Below, one piece after another: positions 25,576 to 35,274 of a stretch of 64,000 nucleotides of DNA (position 1 is the stretch's first letter; the number at the start of each line of letters is the position of its first letter). Source of the DNA: Bacillus sp. 1NLA3E (GTDB lineage Bacteria; Bacillota; Bacilli; Bacillales; Cytobacillaceae); NCBI RefSeq assembly GCF_000242895.2, contig NC_021171.1, positions 840,001 through 904,000 on the forward strand, read 5' to 3'. The notes beneath the pieces are model-generated. The model saw only the letters and a list, made by a program, of their open reading frames with translations. It was not told the DNA's origin and did no database searches. Made by a program: the position numbers and the translations under genes.

Positions 25576-26779
25576 TGAAGGCAAGTTGTGGAAAGAAAGG
25601 TTGGCATGGACAAGTAAGGAATTAGCGCGTTATCTCCGTTATATTTTTACAGGACATCTAGTTATCGTTTTCATGTTTTTGTTAGGGAGCGGGGCATATT
25701 ATTATCAGGAATACGTAAAGAATCTGCAACCAGATTTTCCTGCGGCTTTAATAATGGCAACAATCATCGGGATTTTTTTAACATATAGTCCAATCTATAC
25801 GTTCCTGCTCGAGGCGGACAGAATATTTTTGCTCCCTCTAGAGAGTAAGCTTTCTAGTTATTTCAAAAAATCAATCAGCATTAGTTTTGTCATCCAAATT
25901 TACATTCTTTTGATGGTTCTTGCGATTTTTATGCCGATTTATGTACAAGTATATCAAGGAAGCTTTCAGTCTTTTTTCATATTTTTACGTGTAATTGCCT
26001 TGATTAAATTCTGGAATCTTCTACAGCGTTGGCAAATTCAGCATTATGTTAATCCACAGATTCACTTGGCTGATACCGTCGTTCGCTACTGTTTGAATGT
26101 CTTATCTTTATATTTCCTATTTACGAACGGGATTATTTGGATGGGTGGGATGATCCTCATTTTGATCATTATTTTTGGTATATTCCGGATGCAAACGAAA
26201 GAAATGGGTCTGAAGTGGGAGTACTTGATTGATCTTGAGGAAAAGAGAATGACTTCCTTTTATCGAATTGCCAATTTGTTTACGGATGTGCCTAAATTTA
26301 AGGACAGGGTAAAGCGGCGGAGATGGCTTGATTGGATTTTAGGGTGGATTTCGTTTAGAAGTGGTAATACCTATTTATTTCTTTATATGAGATCATTTTT
26401 ACGGGCAGGCGATTATTTTGGTTTGTTTGTAAGATTAACGGTGATCGGTGCAGCTGCTTTATATTTAGTTTCGTTTGGTTTTGGTCAAATCCTTTTGGTA
26501 CTGCTGTTCATTTATTTGATCGGTTTTCAATTGTTACCATTGGCAAATCATCATCAAAATAAAATTTGGGTTTCCTTATATCCTATAGATAACCATTTGA
26601 AGGAAAAATCCTTTTTGAAACTTTTATTTGTGATTTTGTTCCTCGATAGTGTGATCATGTCGTTTGTTTTGTTATTGAAAGGCGATGTTGTCGTAAGCCT
26701 AGCCTCACTAGTCTGTGGAATTGTCTTTAGTCTCTACTTTGTTTTCAGTTTCAGCAAAAAGAGATTGAAGCTATCATAA
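25568..26779 (+). CDS. ecsB: ABC transporter membrane protein EcsB
   Basis: 403 residues, membrane-embedded, with about six or more helices grouped at 30-130, 165-195, 280-325 and 345-395. It starts within the ecsA stop (ATGTTTGA), so the pair is translationally coupled. The sequence FTGHLVIVFMFLLGSGAYYY near the N-terminus and the LEADRIFLLPLE stretch are typical of EcsB. It is the transmembrane partner of EcsA. A strong terminator follows, separating it from ecsC. Confidence 0.93.
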   Translation: MFDEGKLWKERLAWTSKELARYLRYIFTGHLVIVFMFLLGSGAYYYQEYVKNLQPDFPAALIMATIIGIFLTYSPIYTFLLEADRIFLLPLESKLSSYFKKSISISFVIQIYILLMVLAIFMPIYVQVYQGSFQSFFIFLRVIALIKFWNLLQRWQIQHYVNPQIHLADTVVRYCLNVLSLYFLFTNGIIWMGGMILILIIIFGIFRMQTKEMGLKWEYLIDLEEKRMTSFYRIANLFTDVPKFKDRVKRRRWLDWILGWISFRSGNTYLFLYMRSFLRAGDYFGLFVRLTVIGAAALYLVSFGFGQILLVLLFIYLIGFQLLPLANHHQNKIWVSLYPIDNHLKEKSFLKLLFVILFLDSVIMSFVLLLKGDVVVSLASLVCGIVFSLYFVFSFSKKRLKLS

Positions 26780-26783
26780 TGAT

Positions 26784-26821
26784 TTCCCCCTTTTGATTTT
26801 TTCAAAAAGGGGGATTTTTTT
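26784..26821 (+). terminator. Terminator after ecsAB
   Basis: TTCCCCCTTTT pairs with AAAAAGGGGGA, followed by a T-run. Confidence 0.85.
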
Positions 26822-26867
26822 AAAATATTCTTCTTTTTCTATACGTATATATGAGAGGGTGATTATT

Positions 26868-27593
26868 ATGAATGAATATGAATTGAAAGCTTATGGAGAA
26901 GTTAGAGAATGGAAACGGAAACTTTCAAAACGTTCTTCAGTGTTAAATCGAATAACTAAAAAAGCTCAAATGAGAATGAATGAAATCATCCCCGAGAAGG
27001 CTCATCAAATTATTACAGATAGCATCAAAAATTTAGTGAAAGCAACGCTGGTCGGCTCGGATTTTATGACCAAAAAAGGAAAAACAACAGGTTTTTCTCT
27101 ATTCGAAATGGATGAACAAATGAATAGAAAGCTGGAAACATTCCGAAAAACAGCAATGCTCGAAGGGGCGGGAACTGGTGCTGGGGGAATTCTACTTGGA
27201 TTAGCAGACTTTCCATTACTACTTTCAATTAAAATGAAATTTCTATTCGAAGCGGCAGCCATTTACGGTTTTGACACGACAAAATATGAAGAACGAATGT
27301 TTATCCTTTATGTATTTCAATTGGCTTTTTCTAGTGACGAAACAAGGATAGAAACACTTGCCATTATTGAAGATTGGGAACTTGAAAAAGAGCGATTAAG
27401 GCAGCTCGATTGGCGACAATTCCAACAGGAATATCGGGATTATATTGATTTTGTAAAAATGCTGCAGATGGTTCCAGGAATTGGTTTAATTGTCGGTGCA
27501 TTAGCCAATTATCGTCTTCTAGATCAACTAGGTGAAACGACAATGAACGCCTACAGATTGAGAATATTGAAAAGCCCTCCATTGACTTATTAG
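26868..27593 (+). CDS. ecsC: EcsC family protein
   Basis: 241 residues. Landmarks are NEYELKAYGEVREWKRKLSK, GAGTGAGGILLGLADFPLL and KMKFLFEAAAIYGFD, then a second glycine-rich hydrophobic stretch, MVPGIGLIVGALANYRLLD. ATG 26868 is preceded by GAGAGGGTG; the longer frame upstream runs through the terminator and is rejected. The family is membrane-associated and its role is unknown. A terminator separates it from ecsAB, so it may have its own promoter (TATATA-rich region just upstream). Confidence 0.88.
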   Translation: MNEYELKAYGEVREWKRKLSKRSSVLNRITKKAQMRMNEIIPEKAHQIITDSIKNLVKATLVGSDFMTKKGKTTGFSLFEMDEQMNRKLETFRKTAMLEGAGTGAGGILLGLADFPLLLSIKMKFLFEAAAIYGFDTTKYEERMFILYVFQLAFSSDETRIETLAIIEDWELEKERLRQLDWRQFQQEYRDYIDFVKMLQMVPGIGLIVGALANYRLLDQLGETTMNAYRLRILKSPPLTY

Positions 27594-27611
27594 CAATGGA
27601 GGATTCAAATT

Positions 27612-28289
27612 ATGAGAACAGTAATTTTTAATATTAATATGGAGGAAACAGTCTTAATGAGAAAGTCGAAAATTGCATTTATCATGCTACTTTTTTTCGC
27701 AGCTATAGCATTCTTTTTTACATATAAGGTGGTAGTTAGCGGATCTCTTGCTTTCGATCGAAGCGCAACAGCGGTGTTTTTTAGTGTTTTTCCAGAACGG
27801 ACCCATTCATTTTTTAAACTGATGACCATATTCGGCTCTAAAATTGGAATAGGAGTTGTGTCAATCAGTTTAATTCTGTGGTTGTGGTTTAAGAAAAGAG
27901 ATTTTGCTGGGATTGTAGTGGTCGTGGTTGGAGTGGGATTGGGAAATGAACTTAATCAACTTATAAAAAATATTATTGATCGTCCAAGGCCTTCGCTTGA
28001 ACATCTAGTGAAGGTTAATAGTTATAGTTATCCAAGTGGACATGCGATGGTTGGAATTATCTTATATATGGTTGTCGCTTATTTTATCATGAAAGAAATA
28101 AACACTTCTTCATTTAAATGGATAATTGGAATATTGCTTACCATATTAATTTTCCTTGTTGGAGCAAGTAGAGTCGTATTACAGGTACATTATCCATCGG
28201 ATGTATTTGGTGGATTTGCTTGGGGGTATATTTGGGTATACATGATTTTTTATATTTATGAAGGATATATAGATAGAAAAAAACACTAA
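27612..28289 (+). CDS. PAP2-family membrane phosphatase
   Basis: 225 residues from ATG 27612 (GGAGG nine bases upstream). An in-frame ATG at 27657 with its own GGAGG would give 210 residues, and the choice is uncertain. The phosphatase motifs occur in order: KNIIDRPRP, PSGHAMVG and SRVVLQVHYPSDVFGG. Six helices surround them. The family dephosphorylates lipid pyrophosphates or phosphatidic acids at the outer face of the membrane. The substrate is not known here. Confidence 0.9.
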   Translation: MRTVIFNINMEETVLMRKSKIAFIMLLFFAAIAFFFTYKVVVSGSLAFDRSATAVFFSVFPERTHSFFKLMTIFGSKIGIGVVSISLILWLWFKKRDFAGIVVVVVGVGLGNELNQLIKNIIDRPRPSLEHLVKVNSYSYPSGHAMVGIILYMVVAYFIMKEINTSSFKWIIGILLTILIFLVGASRVVLQVHYPSDVFGGFAWGYIWVYMIFYIYEGYIDRKKH

Positions 28290-28312
28290 AAAGTATACTA
28301 GAAAAATTATTA

Positions 28313-28340
28313 CTGACCTTTATCAATGAGGTCAGTTTTT
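28313..28340 (+). terminator. Terminator after PAP2 gene
   Basis: CTGACCT pairs with AGGTCAG, followed by TTTTTG. Confidence 0.8.
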
Positions 28341-28538
28341 GTATGGAGAAAAATCATTATTTTGATAATTGATGTTAGTTTGCTTTAAAGCGTTGAATCA
28401 ATAATGGACAGATGTCATAAAATGTTTGAAATTTTCACCCTATTTCGATAAAAAAGCATTCAAATTTATGTCATAATAATTTTAAATTTCATTATATTTT
28501 AATAATTGTAAAACTAGCAAACATAGGCAGGTGACAAA

Positions 28539-29552
28539 ATGTCCTCAAATCCAATATTAGAAGTTAAAGGGCTGAAGGTTTCCTTTTTCTCAAAAGAAAA
28601 ATTAATTCCAGCAGTCGATGATATCAGTTTTGAGTTAAAAGAAGGAGAGATTCTTGGCATTGTGGGCGAATCGGGAAGTGGAAAGAGCGTGACAGCCTTA
28701 GCTTCAATGGGTTTAGTCCCCATACCACCTGGAAAAATTGAAAACGGTGAAATTTTATTTACAGGAAAAAATTTACTTATTTACTCTGATAAAGAAATGC
28801 GGAAAATTCGTGGGAATCAGATTTCGATGATTTTCCAAGAACCTATGACATCGTTAAACCCACTCTTTACAATTGGTGATCAAATCATTGAAGCATTGCG
28901 TTTACATACAAAAATGTCAAAAGCCCAAGCAAAAAATAAGAGTATTGAACTTCTGAAATTAGTTGGAATACCAAGGGCAGAAGCAATCGTAGGAGAGTAT
29001 CCGCACCAGCTTTCTGGAGGAATGCGGCAAAGGGTAATGATCGCAATGGCGATGGCTTGTAATCCAAGAATTTTAATTGCTGATGAGCCAACCACTGCTC
29101 TTGATGTGACAATCCAGGCACAAATTCTTTCATTGATGAAGGATTTAAATGAAAAAATGAACACTTCGATCATTTTAATCACCCATGATTTAGGTGTTGT
29201 CGCAGAAATTTGTGACCGGGTTCTCGTTATGTATTGTGGGCAAATTGTTGAGCATGGTGATGTGCATACAATTTTAAAAGAACCGAAGCATCCATATACA
29301 AAAGGACTGCTAAAATCTGTTCCTGATTTACTCGGTAAGAAAGATCGTCTTTATAGCATCCCTGGGAATGTACCAAGACCTGGGACCATCAAAAAAGGTT
29401 GCTCATTTGCCCCTAGATGTGAGGAAAGATTCGAGCAATGCCTCGAAAAATCACCACAATTATATACGATGAAAACAGCAGGCCATGAGGTCAGATGTTA
29501 TTTACATAAAACGGAAGGGGGATCCCGTGATCATGTCAGATCGACTCCTTGA
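28539..29552 (+). CDS. Peptide ABC transporter ATPase (DppD/OppD-type)
   Basis: 337 residues. Walker A is GESGSGKSV, the signature is LSGGMRQRVMIAMA, Walker B is ILIADEPTTALDVT and the switch is LITHDLGVVAEICD. A C-terminal Cys cluster (GCSFAPRCEERFEQCL...RCYL) is the [4Fe-4S] or oligopeptide-transport C-terminal motif. It is the first gene of a D-F-A-B-C operon, the order of B. subtilis app. Coupled with the next ATPase it energises peptide uptake. A GCAGGTG site precedes the ATG. Confidence 0.93.
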   Translation: MSSNPILEVKGLKVSFFSKEKLIPAVDDISFELKEGEILGIVGESGSGKSVTALASMGLVPIPPGKIENGEILFTGKNLLIYSDKEMRKIRGNQISMIFQEPMTSLNPLFTIGDQIIEALRLHTKMSKAQAKNKSIELLKLVGIPRAEAIVGEYPHQLSGGMRQRVMIAMAMACNPRILIADEPTTALDVTIQAQILSLMKDLNEKMNTSIILITHDLGVVAEICDRVLVMYCGQIVEHGDVHTILKEPKHPYTKGLLKSVPDLLGKKDRLYSIPGNVPRPGTIKKGCSFAPRCEERFEQCLEKSPQLYTMKTAGHEVRCYLHKTEGGSRDHVRSTP

Positions 29553-30501
29553 AGTTAGTGGATTAAAAAAGTATTTCCCGATTACAGGAGGTATTTTTGG
29601 CCGAAGGCAAGGCGAAGTCAAAGCTGTTGATGATGTTTCTTTTTATGTGAACAGGGGAGAAACTTTAGGCATTGTCGGGGAAAGTGGCTGTGGAAAATCG
29701 ACCACTGGTAGACTACTAATGCGTTTGATTGAGGCCAGTGCAGGAAAAGTTACTTTTGAAGATAAAGAAATTACAAGTATGTCTAAGGGAGAATTGAGAA
29801 GAGTTCGTCGAGACATTCAAATGGTTTTCCAAGACCCTTATGCTTCTTTGAATCCTCGCCATACAGTTGAAGCCATTTTAGAAGAGCCGCTCATTGTTCA
29901 TGGGATTGGCTCGAAAGAAGAGCGGAAAAGACAGGTACAGCAGATGCTGGAGGTAGTTGGTTTAAGCAGCTATCATGCCCGCAGATATCCCCATCAGTTT
30001 AGCGGAGGGCAACGCCAAAGAATTGGCATCGCGAAAGCCCTGATGACCAAGCCTAAACTTATTATTGCTGATGAACCGGTATCAGCCCTAGATGTGTCCA
30101 TACAAGCTCAAGTCCTCAATTTGATGAAGGATATTCAGCAGGAATTTCAATTAACATACATATTTATTGCCCATGATTTAGGCGTTGTGCGCCATATAAG
30201 TGATCGGGTGGGAGTCATGTATTTAGGTAGATTAATAGAGTTGGCAGTGGGTGAAGAATTATACGACAAACCTAAACACCCTTATACCCAAGCTCTTCTA
30301 GCGTCTGTTCCAATTGCCGACCCCGACATAAAGAGGGAACGCATTATGATTTCTGGTGAACTGCCAAGCCCTGCAAATCCACCTTCTGGCTGTGCTTTTC
30401 ATACAAGATGTTTACATTGTATGGATATTTGTAAGATTACTAGACCAGAATATCGCAGTTTGAATGGTCATTTTGTGGCATGCCACTTAATTAGTGAGTA
30501 G
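29527..30501 (+). CDS. Peptide ABC transporter ATPase (DppF/OppF-type)
   Basis: About 324 residues. Walker A is GESGCGKST, the signature is FSGGQRQRIGIAKAL, Walker B is LIIADEPVSALDVS and the switch His is in FIAHDLGVVRHIS. The C-terminal Cys motif reads GCAFHTRCLHCMDICK. It begins inside the last 26 bases of the preceding ATPase. GTG 29527 has GGGGG about six bases ahead; ATG 29533 is also possible. Together with the preceding ATPase it forms the heterodimer typical of Opp/Dpp importers. Confidence 0.92.
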   Translation: MIMSDRLLEVSGLKKYFPITGGIFGRRQGEVKAVDDVSFYVNRGETLGIVGESGCGKSTTGRLLMRLIEASAGKVTFEDKEITSMSKGELRRVRRDIQMVFQDPYASLNPRHTVEAILEEPLIVHGIGSKEERKRQVQQMLEVVGLSSYHARRYPHQFSGGQRQRIGIAKALMTKPKLIIADEPVSALDVSIQAQVLNLMKDIQQEFQLTYIFIAHDLGVVRHISDRVGVMYLGRLIELAVGEELYDKPKHPYTQALLASVPIADPDIKRERIMISGELPSPANPPSGCAFHTRCLHCMDICKITRPEYRSLNGHFVACHLISE

Positions 30502-30543
30502 CATGAGGCATTCATGATAGAAAAATAAAAAACGGGGGTTTAG

Positions 30544-32157
30544 ATGTTTATGACAAAGAAAACATTAAAGCTGATGCTAGTTGCGTTGCTAGCAATCGGT
30601 ATGCTTCTAGTGGGATGTAGCAAGTCGAAAGACACAAGCAGTAATTCAAAGTCGTCGGATGACGGTAGTAAAAAGGATACACTCGTATATGGTCGTGGCG
30701 GCGACTCAACATCACTAGACCCGATTACATCAACCGAAGGTGAAACATTTAAGATAACCATTAATATCTTTGAAAACCTAGTAGCATATGGGGAGCAGGA
30801 CACAACCCTACACCCTGCCCTTGCAGAAAAGTGGGACGTGTCAGCTGATGGTCTAACTTACACATTTAATCTTCGTCAAGGTGTAAAATTCCATGATGGA
30901 ACAGACTTCAATGCTGATGCGGTTGTCTACAACTTCAATCGTTGGATGAATGGGAATTCTGATGACTTCCCTTATTACACAATGTTTGGTGGCTTTAAAG
31001 GAGAAGAAGGCCATGTTATTAAAGAAGTAAAAGCTTTAGATGACCACACTGTCCAATTCGTTCTATTTAGACCACAGGCTCCGTTCCTAAAGAATTTAGC
31101 GATGTCCTGTTTTGGTATTGCTAGCCCTACTGCAATTGAAAAATACGGTGATAAATTCAGAGATAATCCAGTGGGTACAGGACCATTCAAATTTGTAGAG
31201 TGGAAGCAAAATGACCGCATCGTTCTTGAAAAAAATGAAGATTACTGGCAAAAGGGCTATCCAAAGTTGAATAAATTAATCTTCCGTGTTATTCCAGAAA
31301 ACTCCGCGCGTTTGAATGCTTTAAAGAATGGCGAGATTGACGTCATGGATGGATTAAACAACTCTGATGAGGCTGGTGTAAAAAGTGATAGCAATTTACA
31401 AGTAATTAAGCGTCCTTCAATGAACGTTGGTTATCTTGGATTTCAAACAACTGTGAAGCCGTTTGATAATAAGCTTGTCCGTCAAGCGCTCAACTATGCT
31501 ATTGATAAAAAAGCAATCATCGATGCCTTCTATGGTGGTCAAGCAATCCCTGCAGTAAATGCAATGCCACCAGCAATCGAAGGTTACAATGAAGATGTAA
31601 AAGACTATCCATATAATTTAGAAAAAGCCAAAGCCTTATTAAAAGAAGCTGGATATCCAAATGGATTTGAAATGGATTTATGGGCTATGCCAGTTGCTCG
31701 TCCCTATATGCCTGAAGGTATGAAAATTGCCGAAGTTATTCAAGAAAGCTTTAGCAAAATTGGAGTAAAAGCAAAAATTCAATCTGTTGACTGGGCTACC
31801 TATTTAGATAAAGCAGCAAAAGGTGAATTCCCTGCCTATATGTTAGGGTGGACTGGTGACAATGGTGATGCTGATAACTTCTTATACACATTGCTTGACA
31901 AAGATAGCATTGGAAGCAACAACTACTCATTCTATAGCAATGACGAATTACACGATATTTTAATCCAGGCACAATCAGAAGCAGATCAATCAAAACGAAA
32001 TGAGCTTTACAAACAAGCTCAAGTGATTATTAAAGATGATGCACCATGGGTTCCACTAGTACACTCAACACCACTCCTAGCTGGAGCGAAAAATATGGTG
32101 AATTACCTACCACATCCAACAGGTTCTGAAGCTCTTACAAAAGTTGAATTTAAATAA
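30544..32157 (+). CDS. DppA-like peptide-binding lipoprotein
   Basis: 537 residues. The signal peptide ends in lipobox LVGC, with C25 lipidated, followed by a Ser/Lys-rich linker. The SBP_bac_5 fold is shown by HPALAEKWDVSADGLTYTFN, NPVGTGPFKFVEWKQNDRIV and VRQALNYAIDKKAII. The LWAMPVARPYMPEGMKIAEV and MLGWTGDNGDADNFLYTL stretches resemble E. coli DppA rather than B. subtilis AppA. Dipeptide capture is therefore favoured. GGGGGTTTAG precedes ATG 30544, and a terminator lies ten bases beyond the stop. Confidence 0.92.
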   Translation: MFMTKKTLKLMLVALLAIGMLLVGCSKSKDTSSNSKSSDDGSKKDTLVYGRGGDSTSLDPITSTEGETFKITINIFENLVAYGEQDTTLHPALAEKWDVSADGLTYTFNLRQGVKFHDGTDFNADAVVYNFNRWMNGNSDDFPYYTMFGGFKGEEGHVIKEVKALDDHTVQFVLFRPQAPFLKNLAMSCFGIASPTAIEKYGDKFRDNPVGTGPFKFVEWKQNDRIVLEKNEDYWQKGYPKLNKLIFRVIPENSARLNALKNGEIDVMDGLNNSDEAGVKSDSNLQVIKRPSMNVGYLGFQTTVKPFDNKLVRQALNYAIDKKAIIDAFYGGQAIPAVNAMPPAIEGYNEDVKDYPYNLEKAKALLKEAGYPNGFEMDLWAMPVARPYMPEGMKIAEVIQESFSKIGVKAKIQSVDWATYLDKAAKGEFPAYMLGWTGDNGDADNFLYTLLDKDSIGSNNYSFYSNDELHDILIQAQSEADQSKRNELYKQAQVIIKDDAPWVPLVHSTPLLAGAKNMVNYLPHPTGSEALTKVEFK

Positions 32158-32166
32158 GCACAACCG

Positions 32167-32192
32167 AAAGGGGAGCATTGACTCCCCTTTTG
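32167..32192 (+). terminator. Partial terminator inside the dpp-like operon
   Basis: AAAGGGGAG and CTCCCCTTT pair with a T-tail. It follows the binding protein and may lower permease transcription relative to it, a common arrangement. Confidence 0.7.
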
Positions 32193-32300
32193 CTAGCTGA
32201 ATATTTGATAGTAACTAGTTAAAACTTTGCCAGTAACTGAACTTACATAGTCATTATTTATAGATAAACTCTTGCTAGCTTGTAAAAAAGAGGTGAACAT

Positions 32301-33308
32301 ATGTTTTCTTATACGGTACGTCGCATATTTTCATTGTTTCCCGTTTTACTTGGAATGACTCTAGTGGTTTTTGCCATTATTCATGCGATCCCTGGAGATC
32401 CCGCCCAAGTTATTCTCGGCCAGAAGGCAACCAAAGCGGCTATTGAAACTTTAACAAGAGAATTAGGATTGGATCGACCATGGTATGTTCAGTATGGTGA
32501 TTACATACAATCCCTTTTGCATGGTGATTTAGGGACATCATTAAGAACACGTGGTCCGATTAATCAAGAGATATGGCCTTATTTAGCTGCAACTATCGAA
32601 CTTACAGTCGTAGCGATGTTGATTGCCATTTTTATTGGCGTAAATGCAGGTATCATCAGTGCATGGTTTTCTAAGTCATGGTTTGATTATTTAGCTATGA
32701 TCCTAGCATTAATTGGGGTATCTTTGCCCATTTTTTGGCTTGGATTAATGGAACAGTGGACATTTTCGATTGAGCTAGGTTGGTTGCCAACAACAGGCCG
32801 TGAAGATGTAAGGGACCCGATCATGGCGATAACGAATTTATATTTGGTGGATACATTAATACAAGGGAGAACGGATCAGTTCTTTCAAGTAATTCAACAT
32901 CTTATTCTACCAAGCATGGCACTAGCGACGATTCCAATGGCGATTATTGCCAGAATGACTCGTTCAACAATGTTGGAGGTTATGCAGTCAGATTATATCC
33001 GTACTGCCCGAGCCAAAGGATTGAAAATGTTTTGGGTCGTGTATAAGCATTCATTAAAAAATGCTGTTATTCCTGTCATTACGGTAATTGGATTACAAAC
33101 AGGATTGCTGCTTGGTGGAGCCATATTGACTGAAACCATATTTGGATGGCCAGGAATTGGAAGATATTTATATGAGGCCATTGGCTATCGCGATTACCCG
33201 GTTATTCAGTCAGGTATCCTAATTATTGCCGCTATGTTCGTTATGATTAATTTAATCGTTGACCTCTTGTATGCTGTTGTGGACCCACGAATTAAATACA
33301 ATAAATAA
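32301..33308 (+). CDS. Peptide ABC permease (DppB-type)
   Basis: 335 residues, six helices, beginning with the usual MFSYTVRRIFSLFPVLLGMT. The conserved LGLDRPWYVQYGDYIQSLLHGDLG loop follows helix 1. The permease EAA-like motif DYIRTARAKGL lies near residue 232. An insertion near residues 160-190 (TTGREDVRDPIMAITNLYL) lengthens it slightly. AAGAGGTGAAC precedes the ATG. It forms the channel with the next gene. Confidence 0.93.
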   Translation: MFSYTVRRIFSLFPVLLGMTLVVFAIIHAIPGDPAQVILGQKATKAAIETLTRELGLDRPWYVQYGDYIQSLLHGDLGTSLRTRGPINQEIWPYLAATIELTVVAMLIAIFIGVNAGIISAWFSKSWFDYLAMILALIGVSLPIFWLGLMEQWTFSIELGWLPTTGREDVRDPIMAITNLYLVDTLIQGRTDQFFQVIQHLILPSMALATIPMAIIARMTRSTMLEVMQSDYIRTARAKGLKMFWVVYKHSLKNAVIPVITVIGLQTGLLLGGAILTETIFGWPGIGRYLYEAIGYRDYPVIQSGILIIAAMFVMINLIVDLLYAVVDPRIKYNK

Positions 33309-33328
33309 TTGAAGAGGGGGGATATATC

Positions 33329-34231
33329 GTGGCTGAACTAGCAAAGAATCTAACGGAATTAGTGATGACGAACGAGGCAGAGGAAGAACTTGTTTCACCG
33401 TGGAAAGAAGCATGGTTATCCTTTTGTAAAAATCGACTTGCCTTAGCCGGCCTGGGAATTGTATTGTTTTTTATCATTCTGGCAATTATTGCGCCGTTTA
33501 TAGCACCGTACAGCTTTCAAGAACAGGAGCTAACCAATAGATTGTTAGCACCTTCGAGTGAGCATTGGTTTGGAACAGATGACTTTGGTCGTGATATTTT
33601 TTCTCGAATTCTATATGGATCAAGAATTTCTTTATGGGTGGGCTTTTTCTCCGTTTTAGGTTCATCAATTATTGGATCATTATTAGGTATTTTAGCTGGG
33701 TATTATGGAAAATGGGTGGATACGATTATATCTCGAACATTTGATATAATGCTCGCTTTCCCAAGTATTTTATTAGCGATTGCGGTTGTGGCGATCTTAG
33801 GTCCATCACTTCAAAATGCGTTAATTGCAATTGCAGTTATTAACATACCAAATTTTGGCCGACTTGTTCGTTCTAAAGTATTAAGTGTGAAGCAAGAGGA
33901 ATACATCATGGCAGCAAGAGCGGTTGGAATGAAGGACTCAAGAATTTTACTACATCATATCCTCCCTAATAGCATCACACCCATCATTGTTCAGGGTACA
34001 CTGGCAATTGCAACAGCTATTATTGAGGCAGCTGCCCTTGGTTTTCTTGGTTTAGGCGCCCAAGCGCCAACACCAGAATGGGGAAAAATGCTTGCAGATT
34101 CTAAGCAGTATCTTGTTCAAGCCCCATGGACTCTCTTTTTCCCAGGGCTCGCCATCATGTTAACGGTTTTGGGATTTAATTTAATGGGAGACGGACTGCG
34201 TGATGTTCTTGATCCAAAAATGAAACAATAA
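33329..34231 (+). CDS. Peptide ABC permease (DppC-type)
   Basis: 300 residues, starting at GTG 33329 after GAGGGGGGA. It has the short cytosolic N-terminus, then helix 1 (LALAGLGIVLFFIILAIIA). HWFGTDDFGRDIFSRILYG follows and is diagnostic of DppC/OppC. The EAA motif is EEYIMAARAVGM. It is the last gene of the five-gene operon. A palindromic repeat begins only eight bases after its stop. Confidence 0.93.
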   Translation: MAELAKNLTELVMTNEAEEELVSPWKEAWLSFCKNRLALAGLGIVLFFIILAIIAPFIAPYSFQEQELTNRLLAPSSEHWFGTDDFGRDIFSRILYGSRISLWVGFFSVLGSSIIGSLLGILAGYYGKWVDTIISRTFDIMLAFPSILLAIAVVAILGPSLQNALIAIAVINIPNFGRLVRSKVLSVKQEEYIMAARAVGMKDSRILLHHILPNSITPIIVQGTLAIATAIIEAAALGFLGLGAQAPTPEWGKMLADSKQYLVQAPWTLFFPGLAIMLTVLGFNLMGDGLRDVLDPKMKQ

Positions 34232-34238
34232 TTTTTTT

Positions 34239-34328
34239 GGTGCCTGACCCCCGGCGCGTTAATGCGGTAACGCACCGGGGGTCAGGCACCTTACTTCGCA
34301 TTAACGCGGTAAAGTGCCGGGGATCACC
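34239..34328. repeat. GGTGCCTGACCCCC palindromic repeat, copy A
   Basis: The left arm GGTGCCTGACCCCCGG pairs with the right arm CCGGGGGTCAGGCACC around a short loop (34239-34290). A degenerate second unit runs to 34328. It ends the peptide operon and lies just upstream of the GNAT gene. It may act as a terminator. Confidence 0.8.
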
Positions 34329-34344
34329 TAGAGGAGGCGAAAGT

Positions 34345-35172
34345 GTGTTAACAAGAAAACAGTTAATAGAGATTGAGGTGCTTCAACAAGAGTGTGAGTC
34401 AAAGGAACCGATTCAATTAAAGTTGAATTGGGATATGCTACAAACTCGTAATGAAAGAGATGAAAATGATTTCTTCCATTACGAAAATGGTAGGCTAGGA
34501 GGGTTTCTTGGGCTTTATGGATTTGGAAACAAAGTTGAATTATGTGGAATGGTGGCCCCTGAATTTCGAAGAAAAGGTATTTTCACTGAACTTCTTATGA
34601 AAGCTAAAAAAGTGATGGAGAATCGAAAATTCTCAGAGATTCTTTTGAACACCCCTGCGAATTCTCAGTCTGCAAAAGGATTTTTCCAAAGCGTTTCTAA
34701 TAAATATGTTTTTACCGAGCATCAGATGAAATGGCACGAAACTGTGCTGATGGATAGCAATGGTTTGGAGGTAAGACCTGCCAATCAAAGTGATTATGAA
34801 GCGGAGATTAGGCTGGATGTTCAATGCTTTGGGTTTACGGAAGATGAAGCAAGAAATTTTAACCAAAGGCTTAAGGCGGAAAAACTACAGCAGTTTTATA
34901 TGATTGATTTTGGTGGTGAAACTGTAGGGAAAATCAGAGTCTCCCACATTAATGGTGAGGCATGGATCTTCGGGTTTTCTGTTTTTCCAGAAAACCAAGG
35001 AAGTGGAATTGGAAGAAAAGCTTTATCAAAGGTCGTCATGAAAGAATATCAACAAGGCTTACCTATTTTTCTTGAAGTGGAGGCGAAGAATGCCCGTGCA
35101 TTAGGTCTTTATGAATCTTGTGGATTTAGGACATTTCAAGCCCCGGATTATTATCGGTTGCTCTCCTTTTGA
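34345..35172 (+). CDS. Tandem GNAT acetyltransferase
   Basis: 275 residues, starting at GTG 34345 with GAGGAGG seven bases upstream. The longer frame runs back through the palindromic repeat and is rejected. There are two GNAT-type domains. The first has GMVAPEFRRKGIFTELLMK; the second has GFSVFPENQGSGIGRKAL, the acetyl-CoA pyrophosphate loop, then EVEAKNARALGLYESCGF. The family acetylates amines of small molecules or proteins. The substrate is unknown. A strong hairpin follows. Confidence 0.87.
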   Translation: MLTRKQLIEIEVLQQECESKEPIQLKLNWDMLQTRNERDENDFFHYENGRLGGFLGLYGFGNKVELCGMVAPEFRRKGIFTELLMKAKKVMENRKFSEILLNTPANSQSAKGFFQSVSNKYVFTEHQMKWHETVLMDSNGLEVRPANQSDYEAEIRLDVQCFGFTEDEARNFNQRLKAEKLQQFYMIDFGGETVGKIRVSHINGEAWIFGFSVFPENQGSGIGRKALSKVVMKEYQQGLPIFLEVEAKNARALGLYESCGFRTFQAPDYYRLLSF

Positions 35173-35195
35173 TTTGGATGGGAGCATAAAATAAA

Positions 35196-35244
35196 AAAGC
35201 TGATCAAGAGGGAAAATAAATCCCAGGTTGCTCAGCTTTCTTAT
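35196..35244. terminator. Terminator between GNAT gene and sensor kinase
   Basis: AAAGCTGA pairs with TCAGCTTT around an inner CAAGAGGG/CCCAGGTTG stem. It serves both convergent genes. Confidence 0.65.
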
Positions 35245-35274
35245 TGCTCGAGTATATCGGCTTTTTCGAGAAGA

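Noticed and set aside
34237-34344. N-terminal extension of the GNAT frame
   Set aside because: It translates the palindromic repeat; a GAGGAGG site supports GTG 34345 instead.
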